Notes under the pieces: model-generated
The model's input: only the letters and a program-made list of their open reading frames with translations
Told to the model about the DNA's origin: nothing
The model's database searches: none
DNA from: Paenibacillus aurantius
Lineage (GTDB): Bacteria; Bacillota; Bacilli; Paenibacillales; NBRC-103111
NCBI RefSeq assembly: GCF_032268605.1
Contig: NZ_CP130318.1
Location: forward strand, 3,568,001-3,632,000
Reading direction: 5' to 3'
DNA: 64,000 nt
Translations under genes and position numbers: made by a program
Shown: in pieces, positions 51,065 through 61,058 of the stretch
Layout: each line of letters begins with the position of its first letter
Position numbering within the stretch: the first letter of the stretch is position 1

Positions 51065-53599
51065 TTACCGGGTGACCTTCATCGTTCCCAACAGACGGGA
51101 AGCCCCTTCGAATTTCTCGTAAACGTTCATTTGGGCCGAATTCAGAAGAGCCATAATATCCAGAACCGCGGCCGTATCCAGGCTGAGCTTGCTGCTGCCG
51201 TTCGCCAGGGCTCCCGCTCCTTCGAGAGGGGACTCCCAGGTTTTGACCGTAGTGCCGGTGCTGTCCACCAGCTCAAAAACCAAGGACCGGTTCTTGTCCA
51301 CGCCGGCCACGTTCAATCCCTTGTCCAGCTGGTACTGGAAATTGAGGTCGATCTTCTTGGAGCTGTAAACCAACTGCATGTTCTGCAACGTCAGCAGATA
51401 AGGATTCATGGCGGCGCTGAGCTGTCCGTCGCTTACGCTGTCCTGATCATCCACCACTTGGAAAGGATACTGCTGGGGAGCGGCAAACGCCTCCTCCTCC
51501 AGCTTCTGTCCGAACACGAACGTCAGCTTGCTCTCATCCGCGTTCGCGGGTACCGTTACCCATAGGGTAGACATGGCCGAGCACTCCTTGCACAGCTTGC
51601 CCGGTTCCTCCAACGTTTGGGCCTGCCAGACGGAGCCTTCTCCATCCGTTACATACCCCACATACGACACGGATGCGCCATTGCGGGCTTCTTTGTTCGT
51701 TTGCTGGATCCGCACGGCCATGATCTTCTGATTTCCGTTCGCGTACACCTTGCTGTCCACCACCTGTGCTGTGGAAACCCGGCCGGTGTCGTGGATCATC
51801 CACTCTTTGGACAGAGCGGCGGTGTGAATGTTCTCCGCCTGCGGCGTAACATCCAGCTTCGACCATTCGCGCTTCTGGCTCCAGGTGCCGGCCTTCGCAT
51901 CCAGGATTCCGCTCCCCAGATAAACCTTTCCGCTTTCAAAAGGCAGCTGATAGGACAGCTTGCTGTACAGGTAAAGGGTCGTTTTCTGTCCGGGATTCAA
52001 ATAAGGAGAGGATTGAATCCGGACCGTTTTTCCCGGCAAGTCAATATCTCCTGCCTGGTAGCCGGCATATAGGGAAGGCAGGGTAATGACTTTCTTCTCC
52101 AGGTTCGTGAGCTCCACTTCACTCATCAGGATATCGTCATCCAACGCGGTATTCAGCCGGTAGGTCGACTTGACTGTCAGAGAGAGCTTGCCAACCGGCG
52201 TCTGAACGCCTGAGGACGTTGGAGTTCCTCCTGCGGATCCGCCGCCGGTGTCACCAGGAACGGGTGCGATTAGGAGCGGCGCTGTTACTGAAGGAGTTCC
52301 CGGCTTCTTCTCCAGGACGACAAGCTCGACCATAGAGGAATCCAGTCCGGACGGAAGCTCCGCCGTAAAATGATAGGTGCTGCTTTCCCCGGGAGATAAA
52401 TAGGCGGGGTGCTCCTCCGTATCCATGGCCGCCCCAATCGAAAGCGTGCTCCCTTTGATTTGGTAAGCGGCCGCTAGAGCGGGCACTGCCTGCGCGCTGC
52501 CTCCCGTGTTCTTCACGGTAAGTTCGGCTTCCGCCTGTGTGGCGCCGGCCCCCGCATCCAGCTTGAACTCGTCGATCGTCACTTGAAGAGCCGGGGTGCC
52601 CTTGGATGTCAAGACGGCCGGGTCCCCGACAGCCGCGGTGCGAAAGCTGCCTTCCAGGCTGAGAGAGCCGAACAGCGTGCTGTCTGTGGAGGAGGAGGCC
52701 GCCGCATTGCCGGCTGTCCCGTTGGTTCCATTCCCAGAGCCGCTGCCTGATCCGTTCGCAGAAGCCGCGGAGGCGTTTTTCTTAAGAAATACAAGGGAAT
52801 AGCTGTCGGCCCCCCCGAAGGCCCCTACATTGGCTTGAATTCCGATAAGCGCGGTTTGATGAGGCAGAATCGACTTGTCCCCCCCATAGAGGATCGACGC
52901 GGGATAGGTGAGACCGTCCGGATCCTGCACTCCGAGCTGGAGTGCCGAAGGGAGCTTGACGGCGGCGGTGCTCTGGTTGCGGACACGAAGATCCGAATAC
53001 AGCGTCCAGCTTCCGTCGGTCAGCACTTTGTAGCTTCCCATGAGCTCAAAAGTTACGGTCGAGCCGGCGGGCAGGGACGAATCCACCCCGTCCAAGTCCA
53101 CGGTAAACGCGGAGGATCCGCCCGTTCCGGCCGGAATGACGGGAGCTACGGAAAGAGCACCCAGCTCCCGGAAGGATAGAGAGGAGCGGTAATCCCAGGT
53201 TATCATCTCTACCTTGAGATCTTGGGCGGTCAGCCCCGTCGGCAGATCGGCCGCATACCGGTACAGCCCTTTGGAGCCCGGCTGAACCCGTGCCGTGCCT
53301 TTCTCGCTCATGGAAGCGGAGTAGCTTTGCCCGCCGGCGTCCACTACCCTCACCCCATAAGCGTTGTAATCGATCACCTGCCCGGATTCGTTGTTCAATT
53401 GAACCGCAAACCGGAGCTTCTGGTTGTCCGTTCCCTTCGAGAGGGAGGCTTCTTCCAGGGTAAAGTATACGTCCGGGCTTAGGAAAACGCCCTCCTGTGC
53501 CGAGGCCGGCACAGCGGGAAGGGCCGTAAAGGGAACGGCTGCCACCGCCAATACCAGGAACAAACGCAGCAGCCTACGAAATCGTGACCATGCTTTCAA
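51065..53599 (-). CDS. Large secreted protein with about six beta-sandwich-like repeats, unknown
   Basis: 844 residues. A signal peptide (basic WSRFRRLLR, hydrophobic core, cleavage after PASAQ) is followed by repeated units of roughly 95-115 residues that alternate a strand-rich LxFxVQLNNESG type phrase with a PGxKxxYxY phrase. They resemble DUF4352-like or Ig-like folds. A Ser/Gly-rich linker lies near 270-300. The TTG start at 53599 has AGGAGG 7 nt upstream. It ends the cassette with the MacB-like permease. A structural, binding or substrate role for the exporter is possible; none is proven. Confidence 0.7.
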   Translation of the reverse strand: MKAWSRFRRLLRLFLVLAVAAVPFTALPAVPASAQEGVFLSPDVYFTLEEASLSKGTDNQKLRFAVQLNNESGQVIDYNAYGVRVVDAGGQSYSASMSEKGTARVQPGSKGLYRYAADLPTGLTAQDLKVEMITWDYRSSLSFRELGALSVAPVIPAGTGGSSAFTVDLDGVDSSLPAGSTVTFELMGSYKVLTDGSWTLYSDLRVRNQSTAAVKLPSALQLGVQDPDGLTYPASILYGGDKSILPHQTALIGIQANVGAFGGADSYSLVFLKKNASAASANGSGSGSGNGTNGTAGNAAASSSTDSTLFGSLSLEGSFRTAAVGDPAVLTSKGTPALQVTIDEFKLDAGAGATQAEAELTVKNTGGSAQAVPALAAAYQIKGSTLSIGAAMDTEEHPAYLSPGESSTYHFTAELPSGLDSSMVELVVLEKKPGTPSVTAPLLIAPVPGDTGGGSAGGTPTSSGVQTPVGKLSLTVKSTYRLNTALDDDILMSEVELTNLEKKVITLPSLYAGYQAGDIDLPGKTVRIQSSPYLNPGQKTTLYLYSKLSYQLPFESGKVYLGSGILDAKAGTWSQKREWSKLDVTPQAENIHTAALSKEWMIHDTGRVSTAQVVDSKVYANGNQKIMAVRIQQTNKEARNGASVSYVGYVTDGEGSVWQAQTLEEPGKLCKECSAMSTLWVTVPANADESKLTFVFGQKLEEEAFAAPQQYPFQVVDDQDSVSDGQLSAAMNPYLLTLQNMQLVYSSKKIDLNFQYQLDKGLNVAGVDKNRSLVFELVDSTGTTVKTWESPLEGAGALANGSSKLSLDTAAVLDIMALLNSAQMNVYEKFEGASRLLGTMKVTR

Positions 53600-53651
53600 G
53601 GAAATACCTCCTAATGGTAGGTGACTTGGAATTGCCCTTCTTTCTAAGGAG

Positions 53652-54830
53652 TTAATCAAACCGCAGGGCGTCGATGGGACGGAGCTTGGAGGCTTTGTTG
53701 GCCGGATACAATCCGAAAATAATGCCCACCAGAACCGAAAACAAGAAGGCGCCAAGGCTGACCGCCAGCGATATTTTGGTCGTGACGCTTGGAAAGGAAT
53801 AGGAAATGCCTGCGGATATCCCGATCCCGAGCAGGAGCCCGCACACCCCGCCTAGACCGCTGATCACGGCGGATTCCACGAGGAATTGAAACAGGATCGT
53901 TCGGCGTTTCGCCCCGATCGATTTGCGGATGCCGATTTCCCTCGTTCTTTCGCTGACGGTGACAAGCATGATGTTCATGATCCCGATTCCGCCGACGAGC
54001 AGGGAAATGCAGGCGATGCTGACAAGCAGGTAGTTGAGCTGCTTGGACGCCGCATTCGCCGTCGTCAGCATCTGGTTCTGATTCAGAACCTCGAAGCCTT
54101 CCTCCGATTTGAACTTGTACGCCAGGTACTGCTTCATCGTCGCTTCTGCGGTATCGATATCCGCCTTGCTCGTGGCTTCAATATAAGTCGTGCGGATGTT
54201 CCCGAGCTTGTACTGCCTTCTGGCCGTCTCGAGCGGCATCAGGACGGTCGTATCGATCGACGTGTTGTTGATGTTCTTTCCTTTTGGCTTCAGGGTGCCG
54301 ACAACGGTGAACACCACGCCGTCAATGTTGATCTCCTCTCCGACCGGGTCCTGAAAGCCGAAGAAGGTTTTGGCGACTTCGCTGCCCAGGACGACGACGT
54401 TCGAGCGGAACTCCAGGTCCGAGGGAGCCAGAAAGCGGCCTTTGTCGATCTGGGCTTTGTTCATGACGGCATACCGGTCGTTGGTACCGGTCACCTGAAA
54501 TTTCTGCTGGGTGCGCTCATACTTGATGTTCGAATTCGCTTTGACAATGGTCGGGGCGATCATATCGATCTCGGGGAACTGTTCGAACTGCATCAGCTCC
54601 TCGTAGTTCAGCTGGGTGGCCCGGCCCACGTCCATGACGTTCACGACCAGAAGGTTCGTCCCGAGGCTCTCGAACTGATCCTCCACCTTGGCGGACGTTC
54701 CGGTTCCGATTGACACCAGCGCAACGACCGAGCTGACCCCGATAATCACGCCAAGCATGGTTAAAATGGTGCGAAGGGGGTTGGCCACCACGGTACGCAG
54801 CGCCATGCCGACCAATTCCATCAGTTTCAT
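53652..54830 (-). CDS. MacB/FtsX-type ABC transporter permease
   Basis: 392 residues. An N-terminal helix (TILTMLGVIIGVSSVVALVSIG) precedes a MacB_PCD periplasmic-type domain (about 45-230). The FtsX domain has three helices and the motif ERTREIGIRKSIGAKRR. This family exports peptides or lipoproteins or acts as a mechanotransmission permease. The ATG overlaps the ATPase gene by 4 nt (ATGA). Confidence 0.92.
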   Translation of the reverse strand: MKLMELVGMALRTVVANPLRTILTMLGVIIGVSSVVALVSIGTGTSAKVEDQFESLGTNLLVVNVMDVGRATQLNYEELMQFEQFPEIDMIAPTIVKANSNIKYERTQQKFQVTGTNDRYAVMNKAQIDKGRFLAPSDLEFRSNVVVLGSEVAKTFFGFQDPVGEEINIDGVVFTVVGTLKPKGKNINNTSIDTTVLMPLETARRQYKLGNIRTTYIEATSKADIDTAEATMKQYLAYKFKSEEGFEVLNQNQMLTTANAASKQLNYLLVSIACISLLVGGIGIMNIMLVTVSERTREIGIRKSIGAKRRTILFQFLVESAVISGLGGVCGLLLGIGISAGISYSFPSVTTKISLAVSLGAFLFSVLVGIIFGLYPANKASKLRPIDALRFD

Positions 54831-55546
54831 GAAGCACTCACCCCTCTGCTGCCGTAACCGATCGGCTCGTTCGGACGGTCGCTTATGATCTCCCCGTCCC
54901 GCAGCGTGACGATCCGCTTGGCGTGAGCCGCAATATGCGAATCATGCGTGATGAGAACGATGGTGTTGCCCTTCTCGTTCAGCTCCAGAATGAGCTCCAG
55001 CACCTCGGTTCCGGTTCGGGTGTCGAGGGCGCCGGTCGGCTCGTCGGCCAGGATCAAGGCCGGGGAAGTGGCCAGGGCCCGCGCGATGGCGACCCTCTGC
55101 TGCTGGCCGCCGGAAAGCTCACTCGGCTTGTGGTGTCCCCTTTCCCCCATTCCCAGCATCTCGAGCATCCGGGCTGCCCTTTCCCTTCGTTCGGCCTTCA
55201 GAACCCCGGCATAAATCATGGGAAGCTCCACATTCTCGATCGCGGTCAGGCGCGGGAGCAGGTTAAACTGCTGAAAGATAAAGCCGATCTTCTCATTCCG
55301 CAGACGCGCCATCTGATTATCGGAAAGGCCGGAGGTTTCCGCCCCGTCCAGCGTATAGGTTCCCGAAGTGGGAACATCGAGAAGGCCGATTGTATTCATT
55401 AGAGTCGATTTACCGGATCCGCTCGGGCCGATAATGGCGACGAATTCCCCTTCGGAGACCGAGAGGGAAAGCTCCTTGAGCACTTGGAGCTCCTGGTCGC
55501 CTCTCCGGTAAACCTTCGTTACTTTGTCTAACACGATCATGTCCAT
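54827..55546 (-). CDS. LolD/MacB-type ABC ATPase
   Basis: 239 residues. Walker [10 protein letters not shown], signature [16 protein letters not shown], Walker [13 protein letters not shown] and H-loop ITHD are present. It powers the downstream MacB-like permease. I chose ATG 55546, with AGGAGG 7 nt upstream; an ATG two codons earlier is too close. It follows the HlyD gene after 144 nt, a gap containing a small GCCTGC/GCAGGC hairpin. Confidence 0.93.
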   Translation of the reverse strand: MDMIVLDKVTKVYRRGDQELQVLKELSLSVSEGEFVAIIGPSGSGKSTLMNTIGLLDVPTSGTYTLDGAETSGLSDNQMARLRNEKIGFIFQQFNLLPRLTAIENVELPMIYAGVLKAERRERAARMLEMLGMGERGHHKPSELSGGQQQRVAIARALATSPALILADEPTGALDTRTGTEVLELILELNEKGNTIVLITHDSHIAAHAKRIVTLRDGEIISDRPNEPIGYGSRGVSAS

Positions 55547-55690
55547 CGTCATGCCTCCTGAAAATCCTGCCTGCCGGAGCAGGCAAGCCGTCACGGCTGT
55601 CTTTGCCTTTTTCTTGACTTACCGGCCATACCGACGCCTTCCGGCAGGGAAAGCGGGTCATTCCTTGCAGGCTCTGTCAGCTCCTCAACT

Positions 55691-57484
55691 CTATCGGGCC
55701 GCCCCTCCTCCTGTATTCTGCCGCGCCCCTCCTCCGTTGCCGCCTGTCCCAGCATTTCCTCCATTGGCATTGCCGTTATTCCGCGCTCCTCCGGCACCCC
55801 CGGCGCCGCCGGCTCCGCCTCCATTCTGGAATTGCTGCCTCAGGTTCGCGATCTCCTCCGGCGACATCTGACTGGTACCGCCCTGGCCGTTCTGGAACTG
55901 CTGGCGAAGCCGGTTCAAATCGGCCTGGTTAAGCTTATCCTGCTTCTTGAGCTGCGGAAGGACAATCCGGTCTCCTTCCTTCAAGCCTTCCGTTACCTCC
56001 ACTTGGGTTTTGCTACGCATGCCGATCGTGATTTCATGCTCGTTCTCGATCGTGCCGTCGGCTTTCTTCAGGGAGACGAACGATTTCCCCTTCGACCTCT
56101 GAAGCGCCTCGATCGGCAGAAGAAGAACCCCTTTTTTATCCTGAAAAAGGATTTCCCCCGTGGCCGTCATGCCGTATTTCAACTGGCCTGTGTTCTGAAT
56201 CGAAAGGACGACATCGAAAAACGTCACGCCGTTCGTCGTGGTTCCCACGGTCGAAACCTGGCTCACCTCGGCGTTGAAGATCCGGTTCTGCAAGGAATCG
56301 ACCTTGACCTCCGCTTTCATCCCCGCTTTAACGTTAGGCAAATCAAGCTCATCCACCTGGATGGGAAGCTGCATGTTTTGCTGGCTGGCCACCCCGCCGA
56401 ACTGTGTTCCGCTGTTTACTTTCGTTCCCGGCGTAAGCGTCGTGAGGATATTCGTCTTCTTGTTCACAAAATCCGTGGAGAAGATCCCGTCGAAGGGTGC
56501 CTTCACCACAAGGGCATCCAGCTTGTCCTGGCTGTCCTGCACGGCAAGCGCCTGCTGGTCGACGTTGTTCTGTTTGTTGGATAAGTCGCTTTTCAAGGAG
56601 TCGTTCATCAGGGTGCCGATCACCGCTCCTTCCTTGACCAGGGCATTCGTCTTGACGTGAAGAGTTTCCACCGTTCCCGCCGCTCCCGCCAGGATAGTCG
56701 CCATCTTGCCGTATTGTATGATTCCGGCATCCTGGGACTGGTAGGTATGCCCATTCTTCAGCACGCTTCCCTTTGCTTTCAGACCGGCATCCATCGTCGA
56801 ATCGTTCTCGATGGCCACTTCGACATCCAGCAGCTTCCCGCCCTTCAGATCTCCCCTCGCATCGCGGCCGACTCCCTTAATCGTACCGGTCTTCGTCAGC
56901 ATGAAGCCGTCGATATCCAGATCGACCGTGTCGCCCGGAGCGAGCTGGGAAGCATCCTCGAACAGGAAAGGGATCGTGACCGTCAGATTCTGAATATCCG
57001 AAACCGTTGCGATTTTGGCATTTTTGTTCACGGACGAGCCGGTATCGATCCCATTTGCTAGGGTCAATTTTCCGCTGATCGGGGCGGTCATGGTCAACGA
57101 GCCGATCTGCTCTTTGAGATCATTAAGGTCCTTCTGCGCTGACGCCAGGCTGACCTTGGCCTTCTGCAAATTGTTCTCCAAGGTTGGATTGGTCAGCTCG
57201 ACCAGCACGTCTCCGGCTTTGACCTCCTGATTCCGGCTCAGGTTGATGGTTTTGATGATACCGTCGGCGGGAGCGGTAATGATTTGCGAATCCTTCGGCT
57301 CCAGCTGGGAGGTTCCCGTAACAGAGGTCCGGATATCCCCCCTCTTGACGGTGTAAACCACGTCCTGGCTTTCCTCCGACTTGCTTCCCTTGGCTTTCTG
57401 ATAGTAGAACACCGAGGTTCCCGCGGTAAGAACGATCGCGAGTCCAAGCGTCATCCACATTCTTTTCTTGCGAATCCCAGCCAT
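55691..57484 (-). CDS. HlyD/MacA-type membrane fusion protein with duplicated lipoyl-hairpin module
   Basis: 597 residues, long for this family. After a membrane anchor (about 9-28) there are two lipoyl/hairpin cassettes. The first (about 43-155) runs APADGIIKTINLSRNQEVKAGDVL to TAPISGKLTL. The second (about 250-355) runs GAAGTVETLHVKTNALVKEGAVIG to KAPFDGIFST. Beta-barrel and C-terminal domains follow. The tail has LRQQFQNG twice and then Gly/Asn-rich low complexity. It should link the ABC exporter to the cell wall side. Confidence 0.87.
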   Translation of the reverse strand: MAGIRKKRMWMTLGLAIVLTAGTSVFYYQKAKGSKSEESQDVVYTVKRGDIRTSVTGTSQLEPKDSQIITAPADGIIKTINLSRNQEVKAGDVLVELTNPTLENNLQKAKVSLASAQKDLNDLKEQIGSLTMTAPISGKLTLANGIDTGSSVNKNAKIATVSDIQNLTVTIPFLFEDASQLAPGDTVDLDIDGFMLTKTGTIKGVGRDARGDLKGGKLLDVEVAIENDSTMDAGLKAKGSVLKNGHTYQSQDAGIIQYGKMATILAGAAGTVETLHVKTNALVKEGAVIGTLMNDSLKSDLSNKQNNVDQQALAVQDSQDKLDALVVKAPFDGIFSTDFVNKKTNILTTLTPGTKVNSGTQFGGVASQQNMQLPIQVDELDLPNVKAGMKAEVKVDSLQNRIFNAEVSQVSTVGTTTNGVTFFDVVLSIQNTGQLKYGMTATGEILFQDKKGVLLLPIEALQRSKGKSFVSLKKADGTIENEHEITIGMRSKTQVEVTEGLKEGDRIVLPQLKKQDKLNQADLNRLRQQFQNGQGGTSQMSPEEIANLRQQFQNGGGAGGAGGAGGARNNGNANGGNAGTGGNGGGARQNTGGGAAR

Positions 57485-57511
57485 TCCGTCTCTCCCTTTC
57501 TTTCCTTCATT

Positions 57512-58120
57512 TCATGGTTTCTTGCGGTTGGTTAACACATCCAGCAGCTGCTGCTCCAGGCTGGTGCCGTTATCTGCGTTCATCGGGAGAATGTCTCCTG
57601 CCGGGTGCTCCCCCTCTCTCCCCCCTCCGCCGGCGGGCGGTTCCTCCCCTCCGTGCCGGTGCCGGAAATCCTCCAGCAGCTGCCGCCTTTCCTCTTCTTC
57701 CAAAGGCCTTCCCGGCGGCGGGGGCCTCCTCTCCATCCTCTCTTTCACCACGTTGTAATAGGCTCTCTGCCCAGGGGTGAGCCGGTCGAGCACCCGGGTA
57801 AGGTCCTGCGGACCCAACGCGCCCTTCTCAACGGCTTGGCTCACGGCCGGAAGGAGGGCTTCCGCTTCCTGGGGGCTGAAGTGAAGCTCCGGCACCCCGT
57901 CCATTTCCAGCAGGGACCGGAAAAGAATCACGAGCTGCCGCTCGCGGCTGCTCTGAAAGGGGGCTTCCTCCTGCTTATGCTCCTGCTCCTGAACGGCGGG
58001 CCTTTCACCGGAGTCCGGCGGGATCATCCCTCCGCCGCCTGCTTGTCCGCAAGCGCTTCCCGTTACCACCAGCAGGAGCGCCAGCCGCCGGAGACCCATC
58101 CGAATCCTCCGGTGCTTCAT
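57512..58120 (-). CDS. Putative lipoprotein upstream of the exporter, unknown
   Basis: 202 residues. The signal peptide has lipobox TGSAC (Cys near 24), then a charged helical domain (about 55-130) and a Pro/Glu/Arg-rich stretch. It is followed by the HlyD gene after 27 nt and preceded by the kinase gene by 112 nt. GGGAGG lies 7 nt before ATG 58120. No family is recognised; a helper or sensor for the exporter is possible. Confidence 0.7.
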   Translation of the reverse strand: MKHRRIRMGLRRLALLLVVTGSACGQAGGGGMIPPDSGERPAVQEQEHKQEEAPFQSSRERQLVILFRSLLEMDGVPELHFSPQEAEALLPAVSQAVEKGALGPQDLTRVLDRLTPGQRAYYNVVKERMERRPPPPGRPLEEEERRQLLEDFRHRHGGEEPPAGGGGREGEHPAGDILPMNADNGTSLEQQLLDVLTNRKKP

Positions 58121-58232
58121 CCGTATCCCTCCCACGATAACCGGAAAACGCCAAAAAACCTGTCTATTCCTAGACAGGATAAAAGATAAACTTGAACAAA
58201 CTGTGCGGAAGTTGTGAAGCAAATGTAAAACC

Positions 58233-59675
58233 TTACCGGAAAAGCGGAAAGGACACCGTAAACTCCGTCCCTTCCCCGTGCACGCTTGCCACCTCGATGG
58301 TTCCTCCCATCCCGGTCACGAGATGACGCGTAATGGTTAACCCCAGGCCCGTCCCTTCCGAAGGAAGCCCCCGGGAGGCATCCGCTTTGTAGAAGCGGTC
58401 CCAGATGCGGGCTATCTCCTCCGGGGACATGCCAATTCCCGTGTCCTTCACCTTCAGGAGGAACCTCCCTTCTTCCGTTCCAAGCCACACGGTAACCTCC
58501 CCACCGGCCGGAGTAAACTGCATGGCGTTGTACAGCAGGTTATTCACCACTTGGGCATACCGGTCCGGATCCAGCTCGACAAAAAGCGGCTCATCCTTTT
58601 CCGTTTGCTCGGGGGTCCATACCTGCAGACGGAGCTCCTTACGATCGAAGGCGGGAGCAAGCAGATCGATGATATCCCGGGTACGGGAGAACACATCCAC
58701 GGCGGTTAAGTGAAAGGGGTCGGGACTGTTCTGGATTTTGGCCAGGTCGAGCAGATCGTTTACGAGCCGCTGGAGCCTCTGCACCTCGTGCCCGCAAATT
58801 TTCAGGTAGCGGGGGTGATCCTCCTTCGGGATGACCCCGTCGTTCATGGCTGCAATCAGTCCACGTAAGGTCGTAAGCGGGGACCTCAGCTCATGTGAAA
58901 TGTTCGTGAGAAACTCCTGGCGGGTGTCCTCCCACTGCTGCAGCTGCTCGGCCATGAAGTTGAAGCTCCGGGCCAGCTGCCCGACTTCGTCCTCCGAAGC
59001 AGCGTCGACCCGGATCCGGAAATCCCCCTCGGCAAGAGCCAGGGAAGCCCGGTTCATCTGCTGAAGGGGCTTGGCCAGGCGGCGGGAGAGTATGTACAGG
59101 ATCAGGCCGACGGCAAGCAAGGAAAAGAGCAGGGGGATCCATATGTTGAACCGGACCGCGTTAATAATTTCCGAAATGTCGTTGACCGGCGTATGAAGAA
59201 AGAGAAGATAGCTCTGCTGGCCGTTAACGAGGCTGTAACAGGTTAGATAATTATCCGGGTTCCGCCCGTCGGACGCCCCGATGTGCCCGGTCAGGAAGCC
59301 GGTGCCGCCCTTAAGGGCCTGAGCATACCCGCTGTCCAGTGAACGGGGAAGGGTATGTCCCTCCCATTCCGGCGAGGAGCTGTACAGGATCAGCCCTTTA
59401 GGATCCGCCACCCACACCTGCCCGTTAAAGCTGCGGGCGACCAGCCGGAGTCCGAAGCGCAGCTCCCGGTTGGACAGGGTCCCTTCCTGCTGGGATTTCA
59501 ATACCTGGGTAAGCTCCTCGGCTCTCGATAGCAGAAGCTCCTTTTTGTCCTTGTAGAACAGATCATTGAAGTAGGAATTCCAGAACAGAGCCAGCCCCAG
59601 AAAAAAAAGCAGGCACACGGCCAGAAAAGAAAGAAAAAGCTTGAGGTAAAGACTGCCGTACCAGCGTTTGATCAT
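58233..59675 (-). CDS. Sensor histidine kinase (two-component system 2)
   Basis: 480 residues. Membrane helices at about 10-32 and 172-195 enclose an extracellular domain, followed by HAMP, HisKA (NISHELRSPL) and HATPase_c (NNLLYNAMQF, DTGIGM, GTGLGL). Architecture resembles PhoR/ResE-type kinases. Its ATG overlaps the response regulator gene by 4 nt. The exporter cassette starts just downstream, so it is a likely target. Confidence 0.9.
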   Translation of the reverse strand: MIKRWYGSLYLKLFLSFLAVCLLFFLGLALFWNSYFNDLFYKDKKELLLSRAEELTQVLKSQQEGTLSNRELRFGLRLVARSFNGQVWVADPKGLILYSSSPEWEGHTLPRSLDSGYAQALKGGTGFLTGHIGASDGRNPDNYLTCYSLVNGQQSYLLFLHTPVNDISEIINAVRFNIWIPLLFSLLAVGLILYILSRRLAKPLQQMNRASLALAEGDFRIRVDAASEDEVGQLARSFNFMAEQLQQWEDTRQEFLTNISHELRSPLTTLRGLIAAMNDGVIPKEDHPRYLKICGHEVQRLQRLVNDLLDLAKIQNSPDPFHLTAVDVFSRTRDIIDLLAPAFDRKELRLQVWTPEQTEKDEPLFVELDPDRYAQVVNNLLYNAMQFTPAGGEVTVWLGTEEGRFLLKVKDTGIGMSPEEIARIWDRFYKADASRGLPSEGTGLGLTITRHLVTGMGGTIEVASVHGEGTEFTVSFPLFR

Positions 59676-60394
59676 GTGGGGGTGACCTCAAAGGCATAGC
59701 CGATTCCCCAGAGCGTCTGGATGCTCCAGCGGGGATGGGGGCCGAGTTTTTTTCGCAAATTTTTGACATGGGCGTCCACGGTTCGGGTTCCACCGGCAAA
59801 ATCAAAGTTCCACACATGGCCGAGGAGATCCTCCCGGGTGAAAACGCGGCCCGGGCTGCTCGCGAGAAAATACAGCAGTTCGATTTCCTTGGGAGTCAGC
59901 TCGATTCTTGCGCCGTCCACCAGCACCTTGTACTGCTTGCGGTCGATATGCAGCCCGTGGAAGTCCAGCGGCCGCTGCCGTCTGTCTTCCGACCCGGCCG
60001 GCTCCGGAAGCGTTCTCTCCGTGCTTCGCCGCAGCACCGCCTTGATGCGGGCCACGAGCTCGTTCGGATCGAACGGTTTCACCACGTAATCGTCCACTCC
60101 GAGATTGAAGCCGCGCAGCTTGTCCATAGCCTGGTCCTTCGCCGTCAGCATGATGATGGGCGTCGACCCCAACGGAGCCTCCATGCGCCGGATCTTATCA
60201 CAGAGGTCGAAGCCGGAGTGATCCGGCAGCATCACGTCGAGCAGAATCAAATCCGGCTTATGCTCCTTCACGGCTTCGGGCACCGCCCTTCCCCTATAAA
60301 GAATGACAGGAGAATAGCCGGCATGCTCGAGGTACAGCCGGATCACCTCGACAATGTGGGGCTCGTCGTCCACCACCAGTATACGGGAAGCCAT
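59672..60394 (-). CDS. OmpR/PhoB-family response regulator (two-component system 2)
   Basis: 240 residues. The receiver has VDDEPH, acceptor Asp in LILLDVMLPD and Lys in VVKPF. The winged-helix output has LTPKEIELLYFLASSPGRVFTR and RTVDAHVKNLRKK. It begins directly after the DUF309 stop (TAG then ATG) and is coupled to the kinase gene. Confidence 0.93.
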   Translation of the reverse strand: MASRILVVDDEPHIVEVIRLYLEHAGYSPVILYRGRAVPEAVKEHKPDLILLDVMLPDHSGFDLCDKIRRMEAPLGSTPIIMLTAKDQAMDKLRGFNLGVDDYVVKPFDPNELVARIKAVLRRSTERTLPEPAGSEDRRQRPLDFHGLHIDRKQYKVLVDGARIELTPKEIELLYFLASSPGRVFTREDLLGHVWNFDFAGGTRTVDAHVKNLRKKLGPHPRWSIQTLWGIGYAFEVTPT

Positions 60395-60934
60395 CTAGCC
60401 GATCCTTCCTCTCTGTCTGCTTTTAGCTTCGCGGCTAGTAAGCCGCTCCCGAATCACATCCGAACGGTCCCGCCTGGAATGCTTGTGGATCAAATCGGCA
60501 TTTTCCAGATTGCTCGCCGCCTCCCAGACGGCTTTCTTCTCAAGAGCCGCCTTCCGGCACTCTTCCAACAAGTCCGAATCGGCTAAAGGAAGATTCCAAT
60601 CGAGATAAGGAAGGTTGCTCCCTTCCTCGATAAGCCGGATCCGCTCCTCCAGGCGTCTGCGGAACTCCCCCGCCTCAATGCCCAGCTTCTCCAGGGCGTC
60701 CTCCGTCAGCCGGCTGTTGGCTCCGTTTAACATTTTGAGGGCGCCAGACGTATTGCTCCTTCGTTCATGGTATAGCCCGACCGCAAGCTGAATCAGCCCG
60801 ACCCAGGCCGGGGCCAGCGGATCCTGAGGGTTGCTTTTCCAATACTCTTCCAGAATCTCGTGACACTCAAAATAATCCCGTTCCGCATGAAAATAAACAA
60901 GATATGCTCTGTATTCCTCCGGGTAGTGGCCCAA
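60395..60934 (-). CDS. DUF309 family protein
   Basis: 179 residues. The signature HAERDYFECHEILEEYW and the helix with QLAVGLYHERRSN define DUF309, a small all-helical family of unknown function. The C-terminal 40 residues are basic. The TTG start at 60934 has AGAGG 8 nt upstream. It abuts the response regulator gene and probably leads that operon. Confidence 0.85.
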   Translation of the reverse strand: MGHYPEEYRAYLVYFHAERDYFECHEILEEYWKSNPQDPLAPAWVGLIQLAVGLYHERRSNTSGALKMLNGANSRLTEDALEKLGIEAGEFRRRLEERIRLIEEGSNLPYLDWNLPLADSDLLEECRKAALEKKAVWEAASNLENADLIHKHSRRDRSDVIRERLTSREAKSRQRGRIG

Positions 60935-61058
60935 TCCGATCGCCTCTTCTCTAGCTTTCCTGTTATTTTAGCAAAATTCGTTTAAAAAATGAAACCATAG
61001 ACTATAGTAGAACGTAAGTATTAGGCAGCAAAAAATGCACATTCTCAGGGAGGATAAA

